From contig NC_067198.1 of NCBI RefSeq assembly GCF_000699445.3, positions 2,113,301 to 2,177,300 of the forward strand: 64,000 bases of DNA, written 5' to 3'. Under the pieces are notes generated by a model. It made no database searches, was not told where the DNA came from, and saw only the letters and a list, made by a program, of their open reading frames with translations. The DNA is from Schistosoma haematobium. Taxonomy: Eukaryota; Platyhelminthes; Trematoda; Strigeidida; Schistosomatidae. Position numbers and translations under genes: made by a program. Shown here one piece after another: positions 47,910 through 59,729 of the stretch; the first letter of the stretch is position 1; the number at the start of each line of letters is the position of its first letter.

Positions 47910-49640
47910 CTTAATCTCTTTAAACACAGTAATGATATACTAGAACCCATATGAATCCCGGCGGGCTACACCATGTCGACTGTCAAGGGTAAAACTGCAT
48001 GGAAAGGCCTTGGGTCAACCATTCCGAAAACCCTGTCTAGGCAGGTTCCTGATCCACTCATAAATGGTCACTGGGAAAACAGATCAAGGGAACGCACGCG
48101 TTTAAGATCAAAAGCATCAAATGTTTATATATTGGCTCTTCCAATTTAGGGAACAAAGTGTATGAATTTTATGAACTATGTAGTGTAAATAATACTCTTT
48201 TGATAATAATATCCTGAAAATGGTAACCTCAAATCACGAACAAAGCACTAATAGTAGTTGGAAGGTCTTCGTTTTACAATAGCAAAGGGAAAGTGGAATG
48301 GGACGTAGTGTTGTGCAGTACATACTTTACTGCATTGTGGCACATTTAAACAGTAAAACCATAACGTACGACCCACAATGACAAGGGCGTCACTTGTAAC
48401 TCAGTAGGTGTCTCAGTGATGAACATAAGCACGCGACCAGTGTTTCAGAAACTTCAGCGACTAAACAAGGATACAGCTTTTGGCCCGGACGTAGTTCCCT
48501 CGCTCATGCTAAAAGATACGTCTTCAAACTTAGCAACACTCTTTAGAGCAATGCTTTCACATTCGCCGAGCTAGGGAGTGATTTCGGAACATTAGGAGCC
48601 AACAACCATTGAAATAACTGTAAAAGGAGCCAACACTAAGAACCTTCAAACTAACATCAGATAGTGTTCCTTACAATACCCTCATGGGTTATGGAATCTT
48701 TGTTACGTGATGACAGATGTTACTACCAATTATCTGCATGTTTCTCGTCACCCAGCAAGGTTTCAGGAAGTGTCATTCCTGCATTGCCGGTCTTATAGCT
48801 AAGGTAGACAGATGGGACACCATTTTCGACTGCCAGCGGAAGATGGATGTGTTATACATCAATTTCTCAGAAGTTTTTGATATGTTCTATCATAGATGTC
48901 TTATAGATAAGCTCAAGCTGATAGGAATCAAATAACCACTGATAAACTGACCTTAGTTAAACTTAGATAGTCAACGTTTTAAGGTTCGTATAAACTGCAC
49001 ATTGTTTCAGTCTACGGAATATCTCGCCGGAGTCCCCCAGGGTTCAGTGCTAGGACCTCTGCTCTTATTTGCCTAAACAAATAGTTTTTTCTTAGCAAGT
49101 ATTCGCCGGGCTATTACTTCTGATCGATGAAGTCAAACCTCGGAAGGTAGTTTGCAACCGGGACATTGAGTTAGGACTTCAGGAGGACCTAACTGAACTT
49201 CAAGGCTAGGCGACTCGCAACTGACCTACTTTCAATGCTACATTGTAAAGTGGTTCATGTGAGGCATGTTATCAAGTACAAATACGGCTTTGGTAAGTCC
49301 TTTGCAGAAGCACCTCGGGCTAAAAAACATCATAGAGTTTTGACACCCTAAAATTCAAAGTCTTCTGCTAACTGTGATAAAAAGCCTCTAGAACCAACCT
49401 CACACTGACAACTATGAAGCTCATTTTCGTCCATTTTCACAATGAAACTTTCCATCTGATATTATTTTCCCCTTCGCTTAATAAGAACAAGGATACTCTG
49501 GCACATACCTAAAGGCGATGCCTGAAATTTTCTGCCAACCGAAGCAGTTCGAGCAACTCCATTGTAGTCCTTCAAGAAAGAACTTGACATATTCTTGAGG
49601 ACTTTGGATATCATTTCACCATAGCTTTCTAATATTTCTC
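47910..49640. mobile_element. Decayed CR1/Jockey-type LINE fragment (SR1-like), + orientation
   Basis: Broken reverse-transcriptase blocks in order on the + strand: NKDTAFGPDVVPSLML near 48460-48520, GFRKCHSC and VLYINFSEVFDMFYHR at 48735-48935, and AGVPQGSVLGPLL near 49030-49070. A C-terminal part reads NFLPTEAVRATPL near 49530. These are the standard GPDGIP, QxGFRxxxSC, DFSKAFD and GVPQGSVLGP motifs of CR1/Jockey LINEs. Many stops and frame changes make it non-functional. The LTR element is inserted beside its 5' part. Confidence 0.65.
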
Positions 49641-49679
49641 TTTACTTTACCAAGCAAATCTAGGTTCCAAACTAGAGGG

Positions 49680-52360
49680 CAGGTTGTCATCTGAAACTAG
49701 ATGCAGAAGTCCACCAAGCCAGAGCTTGTTCTCTTCCTTCCACAACCATTTGAACCATCTGAACCACTTGAACCACGTACGTACCCATGGCTTGCCGTCC
49801 CTCGAATACCTGTAATAGGTGCATTTTTTGTACATTTCCATTACCACTACTATCATTCTTATTATTGCCGGCCTAGCTCTGCTCACCCCACCATTTGTAA
49901 CCTACGACTGTCTGTTATTCTTAGATTTCTTTCTGTTCACGTTGCTTGCATAAACTGTCCATACATCACTTCAGACAGTCATTTTCCCTTTCCTACTCGA
50001 TATTCTGGATTCATCATCTTTTACTGTGCAGTGTTTGCAACTAACTAATCTCCCGTCTGAAAATATGATAGCTGTAGATCCTAGTGATCCTACAGCCCCA
50101 GAACAAACACATTTATTTATACTCAAGGAATATGAACTTCCTAATAACAACAGAATTCACAGGAGCTAGTGAAATCGAATGTCGAGACTGCCCATATTCG
50201 AAGTTAATTAGGACCATGCACAGTACCATAACATTTATTTATTCCCCGAAACAATCGTCTTCTTCTGGCACATAAACTTTGATTTTATTAGTCTTCAGAT
50301 TGTAATTAACCAACCTCTTGCCTGGTATTATGATAGCTTCTGGTAACCAGAAACTCAGTGCTTTGAGACAAACGCACTTGAATTATGAGATGGATGGGCC
50401 TACAAGTAACTGCTAAACCGACTAGAATGAGTCCAATCGAGTGGTTAGACTACTGTACCCATTGGACATTTTCAAACATCTAGCAATGTACAGACAAGAA
50501 ACAAGCGCGTGACAAAGATATTGGATATTGGAAATGGGTCGTTTGTATGGTACGTTGCATCTTGCAAATTTAGTGCACTATCCTCCTTCACTGTATTTGA
50601 GGTTCATTAATTCTTTGGTCAATCCTAATTTAGGCTCAGTAATATCTTGCACTGGGTATTGTTTTCTCGACTTAGTGAAGTAGCAATGGTTTTTATCAAT
50701 CGTGATTTGTAAAACTTCAGATCTTGTCTATAGTATATACTATAGATCCATTCCAGTTGGCCTAAATTATATGGACGACTTTGGTCAATTCATAAATATC
50801 TTTGCAAGCTCACAACCACTCGTACGGTTCAAAACCAGGTTAGGGATTACGATTAATAGTTAACTAATACCAGGGTCTGGTTGACACTGGTAATGGTTTC
50901 CAAAGCTAAAGTGACACTAAATAAGCTATTTGTTAGCGAAAAGTGTTGGTTTACCTAGTTATTCCCTTATATTCACATCTGTTGACGTTTAAGTTGCACA
51001 GGTTATGAATTCCCAGTTTATGGAAAGATCACTTACGACAATATCGAATCTGCTATCTTTCCTACTGATTTTCTAGCTATGCTCTGAGAACTTATAAACA
51101 AAATGAAGTTTGGATTTGCGACTCATCATTAACAGATACTTCATGCCATTTTAGTAAAGGTCACTATCCGTCTTTATTATTACACTAACCTATGCTATCC
51201 CAAACAACCAAAAGGGGAAATAAAGCGGACGAAGGCGTAAATAAAGGGAAAATGTCGCTTTTTCGCCTTCGCGTTGGTTATTTAGGGGAAATGTCGCTTT
51301 CCCCCTCTTACGTCGTGTATTTGGGAGAAATTTGTCGACAATTAGACGTTACGTACAGTGTTTGAATAAACCGCATTCAGAACTTAAGTTTTCATACACG
51401 TCGACAAATTAAGGCACCGCTTAATAAAAAAACAATACTATTGTCACAAAAATAAGGTACAAAATACTGAACCAGGCATAGCCAGCTGCCTATGATTTTC
51501 ATGACTTTTCATCTTCGTTTCCCCTCGTATCATTCACCTTTAAGGATTTAAATTAAATCCATAAAATATTACTAAGACATATGGAGTTTTGACTGAATAC
51601 GAGTATGAACGGATCCATTAAAAATAACCGATTTCTGAAACACCAGAAATAGATAGAAACAGCACCAATTTCAAAAATAGTGAACCCTTTTACTAGTAAT
51701 ATTTTCGGAATTTTCATTAATTCAGAAAAAGGTATACTTCTCAATTCACATTATTTTTTTACCATTATTCTCACAATTACCCTGGAGGAATTTTGCACAA
51801 TATATATTATTTTCATGTGACTTATTATCATTAATATTGTGATTACCATTCTTGATACCACTTTAATTAACCCAACGCTATTCTACATTATGTTCACAGG
51901 GTTCGTTGCATTATATGCATTATAACCAACGCCTTTTAGCCGATCTTCTTATCCCTTTTTTAAATGACCTATAAGACTTACAAATGACATTCTAGACATG
52001 CTTAAGTCGTGATCGATGTAAAAGTTCACCATTTTAGCGTAGAACATCATTTCATGCAGTCACAACTGATACGTACATGTCTTATTTCAATCACCGTAAT
52101 ATAGCATTTATGGATCTATAACTGTACAGTTTGACGAAATTACTGAAAACAACTATTACCTCAAACATTCCTTGTTTTCAATACTCTGTGGGGACTTTTG
52201 AACCCATACAAATTGTTAAAGTATGTTTCATTTGTGAATGGATCATGTATCGTTAATTATTCAACAACTGTCAATTTTGATTGGTGTTCTGTGTTTTAAT
52301 ATCCCTCTGAACTATCAATTACGTTGTAACTTATCACTTGCAATTTTTATCATTTTATTT
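49680..52360. other. Intergenic region upstream of RPA12
   Basis: No supported gene. 49700-50060 may be LINE 3' untranslated sequence. 51195-51400 has a distinct, GC-richer, internally repeated segment with CGAAGGCG/CGCCTTCG inverted pieces. The last kilobase presumably holds the RPA12 promoter, though no core element is obvious. Confidence 0.4.
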
Positions 52361-52368
52361 ATAGAAGC

Positions 52369-52863
52369 ATGCTTCAGAAACATTCCAATCCACCTCTTGG
52401 TTTAGAACGGATTCATCGATATTTTTGTTACGTTTGTGGAACTCTTCTTCCACACAAGTTGGAAGTTCATGATTTATTAGTATGCCGAAAATGTAAAACA
52501 TCTACGTGTATGCATTGGTTCAGTAATATGGATGCAACTTTCAATACTGAAGCTAAATCTGGCAAAATAAACCAATTTAATGATGATGAGTATGAATCCA
52601 CATCTTTATTCTTTCCATCAATGATTAGAGGGGCTAAAAAGATCTTAAGATCAGAAATTGCTTTAAAGGAGGCTTTGGAGTCACAATTTGAAAACGGTAC
52701 ATCACAACCAACATTTGATGGACCAACTATTAGAAAAGAATGTGCTTATTGCGGCAATGATAGAATGACTTATGTTACACTTCAAACTCGTTCAGCAGAT
52801 GAAGGACAAACTGTAATATATACTTGTACCCAATGTTCTAAAAAAGAAATTGAAAATACTTGA
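52369..52863 (+). CDS. POLR1H: RNA polymerase I subunit RPA12 (POLR1H/ZNRD1)
   Basis: This 164-residue protein has two zinc ribbons. The N-terminal one uses C20, C23, C39 and C42. The C-terminal TFIIS-type ribbon uses C125, C128, C153 and C156. The C-terminal ribbon contains TRSADEGQTVIYTC, including the acidic D144-E145 pair that TFIIS-like subunits place in the polymerase active site for transcript cleavage. This motif is typical of RPA12, which acts in the nucleolus in rRNA synthesis. Human RPA12 is about 126 residues; the extra length here is in the linker. The ATG lies four bases after a TTATTTATAG acceptor, so a 5' untranslated intron or a spliced-leader addition site is plausible. A possible polyadenylation hexamer is at 53079. 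Confidence 0.9.
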   Translation: MLQKHSNPPLGLERIHRYFCYVCGTLLPHKLEVHDLLVCRKCKTSTCMHWFSNMDATFNTEAKSGKINQFNDDEYESTSLFFPSMIRGAKKILRSEIALKEALESQFENGTSQPTFDGPTIRKECAYCGNDRMTYVTLQTRSADEGQTVIYTCTQCSKKEIENT

Positions 52864-52864
52864 T

Positions 52865-54440
52865 TAAGTGTTTTGATTTTACCCATTAGTATTCATAATA
52901 GTTTAGTTTTGTCGGCTAAATCTTAAGGTTAGTACTTTTATCATGACCCACTAATACGTTTAAAATACAAAGTTGAACACAAACACCTCTTGCTAAATAA
53001 TTTATTATCAAACTGTACAACTGTTTTTTTTGCGAATGAAAATTTGAGGCTGTATTCCTTGAGGAAATCTAAGCACTGAATAAACACAATGTCATAGAAA
53101 AATAATCGTATTACTGGGCTATTAATTGTACGTGATAACAAGACAAGGTTAGATAACTTCTTCAGGATGTGTAAACAGAAAAGGGGTATCAAAGTAAAAT
53201 TTAATATTAGATTAGGTTATGGATGGATTAAGGTAGTTAAATGTGTCAGTGCTTAAATGAAATGATATTGGAAACAATTACAAGCGTAAATCGGGGAGTT
53301 GTAAAAACGTTTAAGCAGAAGGATTCATTTACAAACACAAAAAGTATGTGAGAAAACAATAATGATGGTGATAATAGATACGATAAGGATAGGATACACT
53401 TCTCTTGTAAACAATGGATAGCTAAAGCTGGTGTTTTACAGAGTTGACGATGAAATGTGCATAGATTCATATGGATTATGTAACTAACCTCAAAATTAAC
53501 TTGTGCGTTAGTCGAATGAACACAGTCAATTAAATATCCAAGGATAGAACTCCTAGCTGCTTTCATCTCACTGTTGCAAAACTAGGCTGCAATAGGTTCT
53601 CGTATATATGTTGAAGGTGAGCTCTGTCTTTGGTCTATATGGTTTGCTTGATAAAAGTAGGTGGACCGGTAGATTCAAACAGAGGTGACCAGACAGGGGA
53701 CCCTAACTCTCACAGATACGCAAAACCTTTTTGTTAATAAGATTTTATTGTAGTTTTACTGAGTAAATTGTCTTATCCCTGCCATCGAGTCGCTCGATTA
53801 TTCATTAAAATATTAAGATAAGAAAAATGCAATTAATTACACCGATATATTCGTAGTATAGTTCAGTCGGTTGAAAGTTGGTACTTCTGGGGACATTGTA
53901 TTCTCACTTGATGTTCTTTGTTCACCAGTGTATTTCTAACATAATTTATGTTAAATCTGTAACTAAGTTGAGTCACACGTCAATGATATTGGTTTGCTTA
54001 CTATTTGGCTACATGGACTGTTATTACGTTGCATTTTGAACCTTCAGTTTATTTTTGGTCTAGAAATCTGCAAATAAAAGGTCGAGATAATCTTAGGTGC
54101 TTTTTTTTACAGATTGCTTCATGCCTAAATTTGAAAAACCCGACACAATGTAGTCATTAAGCGTCTCAACTTCTACGGAAAACATAAAACTATCATATCT
54201 ATAAATTTCTATGAAGAAGTTGGCCTGATTAACGGTCAACATCCTTTCAATGCTTGTAAAGCACGATAGGGAATTAGCTCTACCTATCTCATTTCTCGAC
54301 GTGCCAACTTATTCACGAATATCTTGTGTAAGTTGCTCAAACTTGCATTGTTATCCTTTACAATAAATTATAATATTAAAGTTTTATTTTTGTTATATCA
54401 TCTTGTTCATCATAAAATGAAGTCTCAATTTCATGTAAAT
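52865..54440. other. Intergenic, downstream of RPA12
   Basis: AT-rich, with a candidate RPA12 polyadenylation site near 53079. No other feature is recognised. Confidence 0.4.
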
Positions 54441-54444
54441 ACGG

Positions 54445-54965
54445 CTGTGCCCCCAAATGGCCGAGAGTGGGAAGGGTCCGCTCACCCTCTCGAAATGCTC
54501 TCATGTGGCCACGCGTATATAGCCCCTGACAGGGAAGTCCTACTCACTGACATCTCGCCGTGGGGGGTGTTGTTTACGAAATTGAGAGGACGAAAAGTGA
54601 ATGTCCGGCACTTTAACCGGGTTGGTGGATATGGAGGATCGACATAGAAGAGTTAGTTGGGAAACCCTGATTTCAAACCAATGGTGCACATGGGCTCAAG
54701 TATCCTGAGGGAACAAACGGTGTATGAACCAATCGTTGATCACCGGCTACCATGGGACTGCATCTCCTTACGATGCTCGGCTGCCTTGTGGGTCAGACCT
54801 TCAAGTCGAAAGCTCCAGGTGTGGCCCCCTAAGAAAACCACCTGGTTCGGTTTGGTCACCCGAGCAGTATTACAGCTCTCACACATATCAAATGAGATTT
54901 GTGTGGTGCATATGTATTTGGTACCTCCTTGTATCAATATCTTTGTGTTAAAATAAATAAATACG
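54445..54965 (+). repeat. Family D repeat, full-length reference copy
   Basis: Plus-strand copy from the GGCCGAGAGTGGGAAGG start to the AAATAAATAAAT tail. It contains two consecutive same-frame open stretches separated by TAG, two codons, TAG (54645-54656). Confidence 0.75.
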
Positions 54966-54969
54966 GTTG

Positions 54970-56510
54970 TACAGCTTGATAATAAGTTATTTGTTTCACT
55001 TCGTACTTATCTAATGTACTTATGAGTTTGATAATTCCTCGTAAAATACTCTTTATCACACTTATAATTCCTGTCATTGGGACGCAACCCTAAATAAATC
55101 CAAACACGTGTAACCCTTCAGTAAATTAGTATATAGAGCAGAGTTCGAGTGTTTGTATATTCTTAAGTATTCATACCCAATTTCAAACTAGTAAACTGTT
55201 AATCAAAGATATCACTCTGTGTCCGAGAAACGATGTCAGTCCTGTGACGTGTTATGACGAGTTGAGTATCGGAAAAGTTGTAACTTTTGGAACTATCCTT
55301 CGGATTATCATTATTTATATTTTTAATGTATAGTTAGCTAATAGATACTCGTATCATTATATTTATATATTATCACTGTAAGCTTCCAGTTGACCCATTA
55401 ACTGTCTTTATATGTTTTACTATCCTTTAATTATTGGTAACTAATTGTGTACTGTTCTCTTCACTCCCTACCACATGCGGCCTAATTGTATTTGAAGTAT
55501 GATTTATTATTTGGTGTTCTGTACAGTCTAATCTGTGTATATAAGTTAATAGGTGTTTGAGGTAGTTGTTGGCTGAGCTGGGTAATTGAAATATAGCTAT
55601 AGTAGGACCCGGCTGCTAATTTCCCTTCGGACTCAATGCAGAGGACAGAAAAAAAGCTTTTGGATAACAAATCAATAAAAGTGTAGCTTGAAATGGCTCA
55701 AGGTTAACTGTGCAGGTCAAAACGTATAGTTGGTCAGCTCTGCGATTTTAGATTTTAATCAGAATAGTAGACTAGAGAGAGAAAAAAATATATTGTAATC
55801 AGGATTTTGACTGGTAACTTTAGCACATGATACCGATTAGTGTCTCAAGTCATGACGAAATTGTTGACGGGAATTTCGAGCAGAGAGAGCGAAAAGAAAT
55901 AATAGCAATAGATTAAATTTCTGATATTGGGCACCAAGGAATCTTAGTTAATGAAGCAGTAAGAAGGAGAATAATCCTGCATTCAGTAGATAGCTCCAAT
56001 GAATAAAGAGATTTGAAACGACTATTTTGAATTCGCTTCAGTTCTATGAGAATTTAAGAAAAGTTCAGCAGAAGAAAGTGATCTCTATTACCGCAGAGAG
56101 GATGCATATATTGTTACAGAAGTAAGAGATGTTCATTAAGCATCATTTGGAATTTACAGAAAAGCTAAATTCAGGGTTGATGAAACCTTCAATTTCTTTA
56201 ATAATGGTGAAAATTGATAAAGAAATTTATCAATTTCGTACAAATGTCTCTATAATAAATAAATGCATGCGTTAATAGCTACACAAACCGTTGATGAGCA
56301 GTAGTTTAACTGATTTAATAGTTATATCTAATCCTTCCAGTGATTCAGTAGAGGCTGTTCCAGAAACGAATCCTAAAGTGAGTTCAAATCTCGTTATGTC
56401 TGAGGCAGAATGTACAACTACTGAGTTGTCAAGTGCAAAGCAGGAACATCATTTATAAGTTTTCGTTCAAAACAGATATATATATGATAGATTTCTGCTT
56501 CTACACCTTT
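54970..56510. other. Intergenic stretch with no recognised feature
   Basis: No conserved protein, RNA or repeat family identified. Confidence 0.4.
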
Positions 56511-56514
56511 GGGA

Positions 56515-57025
56515 GTTATTTATTTAAGTAAATACATAAAAATTGATACAAAAGAGCACAGAATATATACGCAACACACAAGTCACTCGATATAATTTAC
56601 GGGTGCCCAGACCGTAGCAGGTGATTTTCTTAGGTAGCCACACCCGGAGCCTTCAACCTGAAGTTCTGATCCACAAGACAGTGGAGCAACGTTAGGGGAT
56701 GCAGTCCAACGATAGTCAGTCACCAATAATAGGTTCATACACTATTTTTCCCTTCAGGATCCTGGAGCTCATATGCACCATTGGTTTGGAATCAGGGTTT
56801 CCTAACTAACTCCTCTATGTCAATCCTCCATATCCACCAAGCCGGTTAAAGTGCCAGATATTCACTTATTGTCCTTTCAATTTCGTAAACGAAACCCTCA
56901 ACGGGTTAAGGTAATGAGTAGGACTTCCCTGACAGTGACTGTATACGAGTGGTCATGTGAAAGCATTTCAAGAGGGAGAGCTGACTCTCCCCACCCTCAA
57001 CCGTACCAGGAGTATTCGGGTACTG
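56515..57025 (-). repeat. Family D repeat
   Basis: Minus-strand, near full length, more diverged than the copies at 62130 and 63148. Confidence 0.7.
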
Positions 57026-57484
57026 ATAGTTCCATACCTAAATGTAACTCATAAACTAAAAATTGATATAATAATTAAAATGTACCTCATAATTTATGAA
57101 AACCAAGTAAGAAAAACAAAATTCCTATAAAAATTGAATAGAATTAAACAAATGTTTTCCTTTCATAAATAAACAAACATGGATGAATATTGATATGAAT
57201 TATATTCCAAAAATACCAGCTTGGATAAAACTGTATCCCATGGAAACAATCAATTTGAAGAATTTGTTTGAAAGATGACAATTCCCGATTGATTATTTCT
57301 ATTGATAGTTCTGATATAAGATGTGTAAAATTTGAAGAGTTTAATACATTAAAATTAGTTTCTAAACCTTCTGTTTTATTGTAACTAAAGAAAAAAAAAG
57401 GAATAGATTCAATGAATAGAAAAGTGTTATATCCGAGCGAAGATTAAATCACGAGTAACTTCTGAGACAAAATGTTTTTGGTGG

Positions 57485-57665
57485 AAATCATGAGTGAATT
57501 GAAGCTAGACCATCATGAAAAACCTGAAAGCACTGAATGGCCGTTTCATCCTAGTATGGGACTCCTCGGCAGTGCACATCTACGATCCCACACCCCGCGA
57601 GATTCGAACTCAGGACCTATCAGTCTCGCGCCAGGCGCTTAACCAATTAGACCACTGTATATTTA
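57485..57665 (-). repeat. Family B repeat
   Basis: Minus-strand tail, hammerhead near 57525-57580 (core mutated to CCGAGGA), tRNA-like B-box AGTTCGAATCTC and A-box near 57635-57655. Confidence 0.65.
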
Positions 57666-57689
57666 TATTCCTCCTATTATAAGCTTCAT

Positions 57690-58010
57690 TTTGACCTATA
57701 TATTATTATTGTACGATTTACTGTTCTTAAGCTATGTTCAGTTTATTACCTACTGCCTCCCATGTTCACAGCCACTTTCTGGCTTTATTGTGTACAAATA
57801 TTATTTCCTATTTTATGGTGCGTTGCGATCTGTTTGACTGATATATAAACACAGTATGTCTGAAATAAATGATTCGATTCGCATATTGGAAGCTGGTATT
57901 TGGTGTTCTGGACTCAAGTGGACGGGCTAGACGGACATAGGACCAATAAGGACGTTAGGCTGCTCATACCGGTCGAACGTCATTGGTTTGGCACAGTGCT
58001 AAGATTGTAT
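57690..58010 (+). repeat. Possible LTR-like fragment
   Basis: Contains TATATAAACAC near 57840, AATAAA near 57862, then a GC-richer stretch (GGACGGGCTAGACGGAC). It looks like an LTR 3' part running into internal sequence, but no pair was found. Confidence 0.25.
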
Positions 58011-58239
58011 AAGTTATATTTTGATTGATGGGTAAATCATGTGATAAAAAGCCGGACATAAAGTCATAACAAAAAGGAGTTGTGATTTAGAATAATAAGA
58101 TTAATATTAATAAAATCTATCTTATTCTATTGCATTCTAAACAGTACTCATCATTATAAAATGATAAACCAATAGAGTAAGTTACTTATTTTGTTGAAAG
58201 TCATAGATAAACTGAATAAATCCCAAAATAAGAAACTAT

Positions 58240-58655
58240 AGTTCTAAGGAAAGATGGATAATAGTCTAACAGTGAAATCTAGTTTGCCGCACAACATTTT
58301 GTCCTATTTGGGACTCATCAACTGGATGTACCTATATCTCAGAGTTCATATTCACTACAGGACTCGAATCCAGTATCGTTCACATTTCTAACACCTTCAT
58401 GTTATTCACTTAGCTACTGAGTCTTGGATAACCATTTGGTTGTGCAATGGAGTGAAGTTTAGGACTCCAATTGATCAATCTCAAATAGAATGAAACGCGC
58501 GTCCTAGATTCCACTATCCATCTTTGCTTAGAATGCTTGTAAATTAAGGTAATACGCACAGTATGTACATATTGCCAACAAGAGACTGATCAATTGCAGT
58601 CCTAAATAACAATGGGAAGATTCAAGTAAACAATACCAAGTGAATTTGACCTAAT
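58240..58655. repeat. Family A repeat, head-to-head composite
   Basis: Minus-strand ribozyme (about 58290-58330) and tRNA-like head (B-box near 58365), then a plus-strand ribozyme remnant (58475-58520) and a complete tail ending in ACCAAGTGAATTT. Confidence 0.7.
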
Positions 58656-58983
58656 GATAATTATAATATGATATGGCGAATTGTTCATATTTAACACAGG
58701 GCGTACAAAAATATCTTTCTTTCGTGATTATAAACTGATTTATTGATTCTGTAGAATGAAACAAATCGGTGTTTCAATCAAACCATAGTAAAAGAAATGA
58801 TTAGATGTAGAAAAAAAGGTGTAGAGTAATTTCATCACTCAGGTTCTAAGCGGAGAAAAAAGTGATTGCGCCTGTTTCACCATGAATGATTCTAAGCCAT
58901 ATCATTTAGAGTCTCTAAGCATTTGGTTACGTTAATTATATGGACTTGAATCAAATAGTCTGTACCTGATAAGTCTTGTCGAT

Positions 58984-59325
58984 TGAACGCTATATTCGTT
59001 CCTAAGCTATTCTGATAACCCGGACGCTAGAACTATACAGCGACCCGAACAAAAGAAAGAAGAGGCAAAGTATGGGAGAGACACTTTACTCCAAGGTTCC
59101 TTTTTGTACAGAAAACATGGGTATTTATAGATGTTAACGTTTGTTAAATCAACATCATATTTCGGCCAATCCGTTAACGACATATTATGCTATTGACCAA
59201 TAGTAGCACGGCACTTTGACATTCTAGAATGCTCCATCATTTTCTGATTGGCTAGGACTCTTCAGCTCCTTTTGGGCCTCTAGAGGCTCCGTTGAAGTTC
59301 TCCGAAAGCCGACTCAACAGTACCT
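58984..59325 (-). repeat. Possible solo LTR of another retroelement
   Basis: The same block as 21312-21645: minus strand TGTTGAGTCGGC to GAATAGCTTAGGAACGA, with TATAAATACCC near 59125. No convincing target duplication is visible. Confidence 0.5.
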
Positions 59326-59417
59326 AGCTACATAACTCAGTCTAATTGTCGATGACTTCATGGGAAACTAGTGTCACACTCCTTAGATCTCAAGCTTTCT
59401 TCCAACCTTCCTCTACA

Positions 59418-59501
59418 CTATACAACATCGACTGTCGAGGTATTCGGTAGTTTAGCATATGTAACATAAGTCATAACCACTTCAGCTGATAAAGATTTAT
59501 C
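59418..59501 (-). CDS. Possible ALG12 terminal exon fragment
   Basis: The minus strand reads DKSLSAEVVMTYVTYAKLPN and ends at a TAG eight codons on. This resembles the segment that follows WxY in ALG12 (YDK, then a threonine- and tyrosine-containing helix). I cannot find splice sites that join it in frame to the exon at 59650-59729, so it may be chance, an unusual junction, or a sequence error. Confidence 0.3.
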   Translation of the reverse strand, partial: DKSLSAEVVMTYVTYAKLPNTSTVDVV

Positions 59502-59649
59502 ACCTCATCAACAATATTTACCTAGTACAGTATGCCTGAACCTCAGCAGTTTACATTTATAAAACTGATTATTGAATCCATCACTAAATACTGGGCCAAA
59601 AAAACCCAACAAATAAATAAACTGATCGATATATATATCCAGTTTCAAC

Positions 59650-59729
59650 GTACATCCATTGATTGTTTTCTTCTAAAAAGCGTGTTACACCGGTTTGTGC
59701 AGCCAAATTACAAATATGAACATGAACAT
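59650..59729 (-). CDS. ALG12: ALG12 exon with AAQTGVTRF motif
   Basis: After a TTCTTTTATAG acceptor, the first two bases complete a GAT codon. They are followed by VHVHICNLAAQTGVTRFLEE and NNQWMY, matching the conserved AAQTGVSRF block of ALG12. The 3' splice boundary is uncertain: a GTACGT donor would end the exon at 59654, and the next conserved residues are not joined by a clear consensus site. Confidence 0.75.

Noticed and set aside
53246..53566. 106-codon minus-strand frame downstream of RPA12
   Set aside because: No homology recognised and composition matches intergenic DNA.
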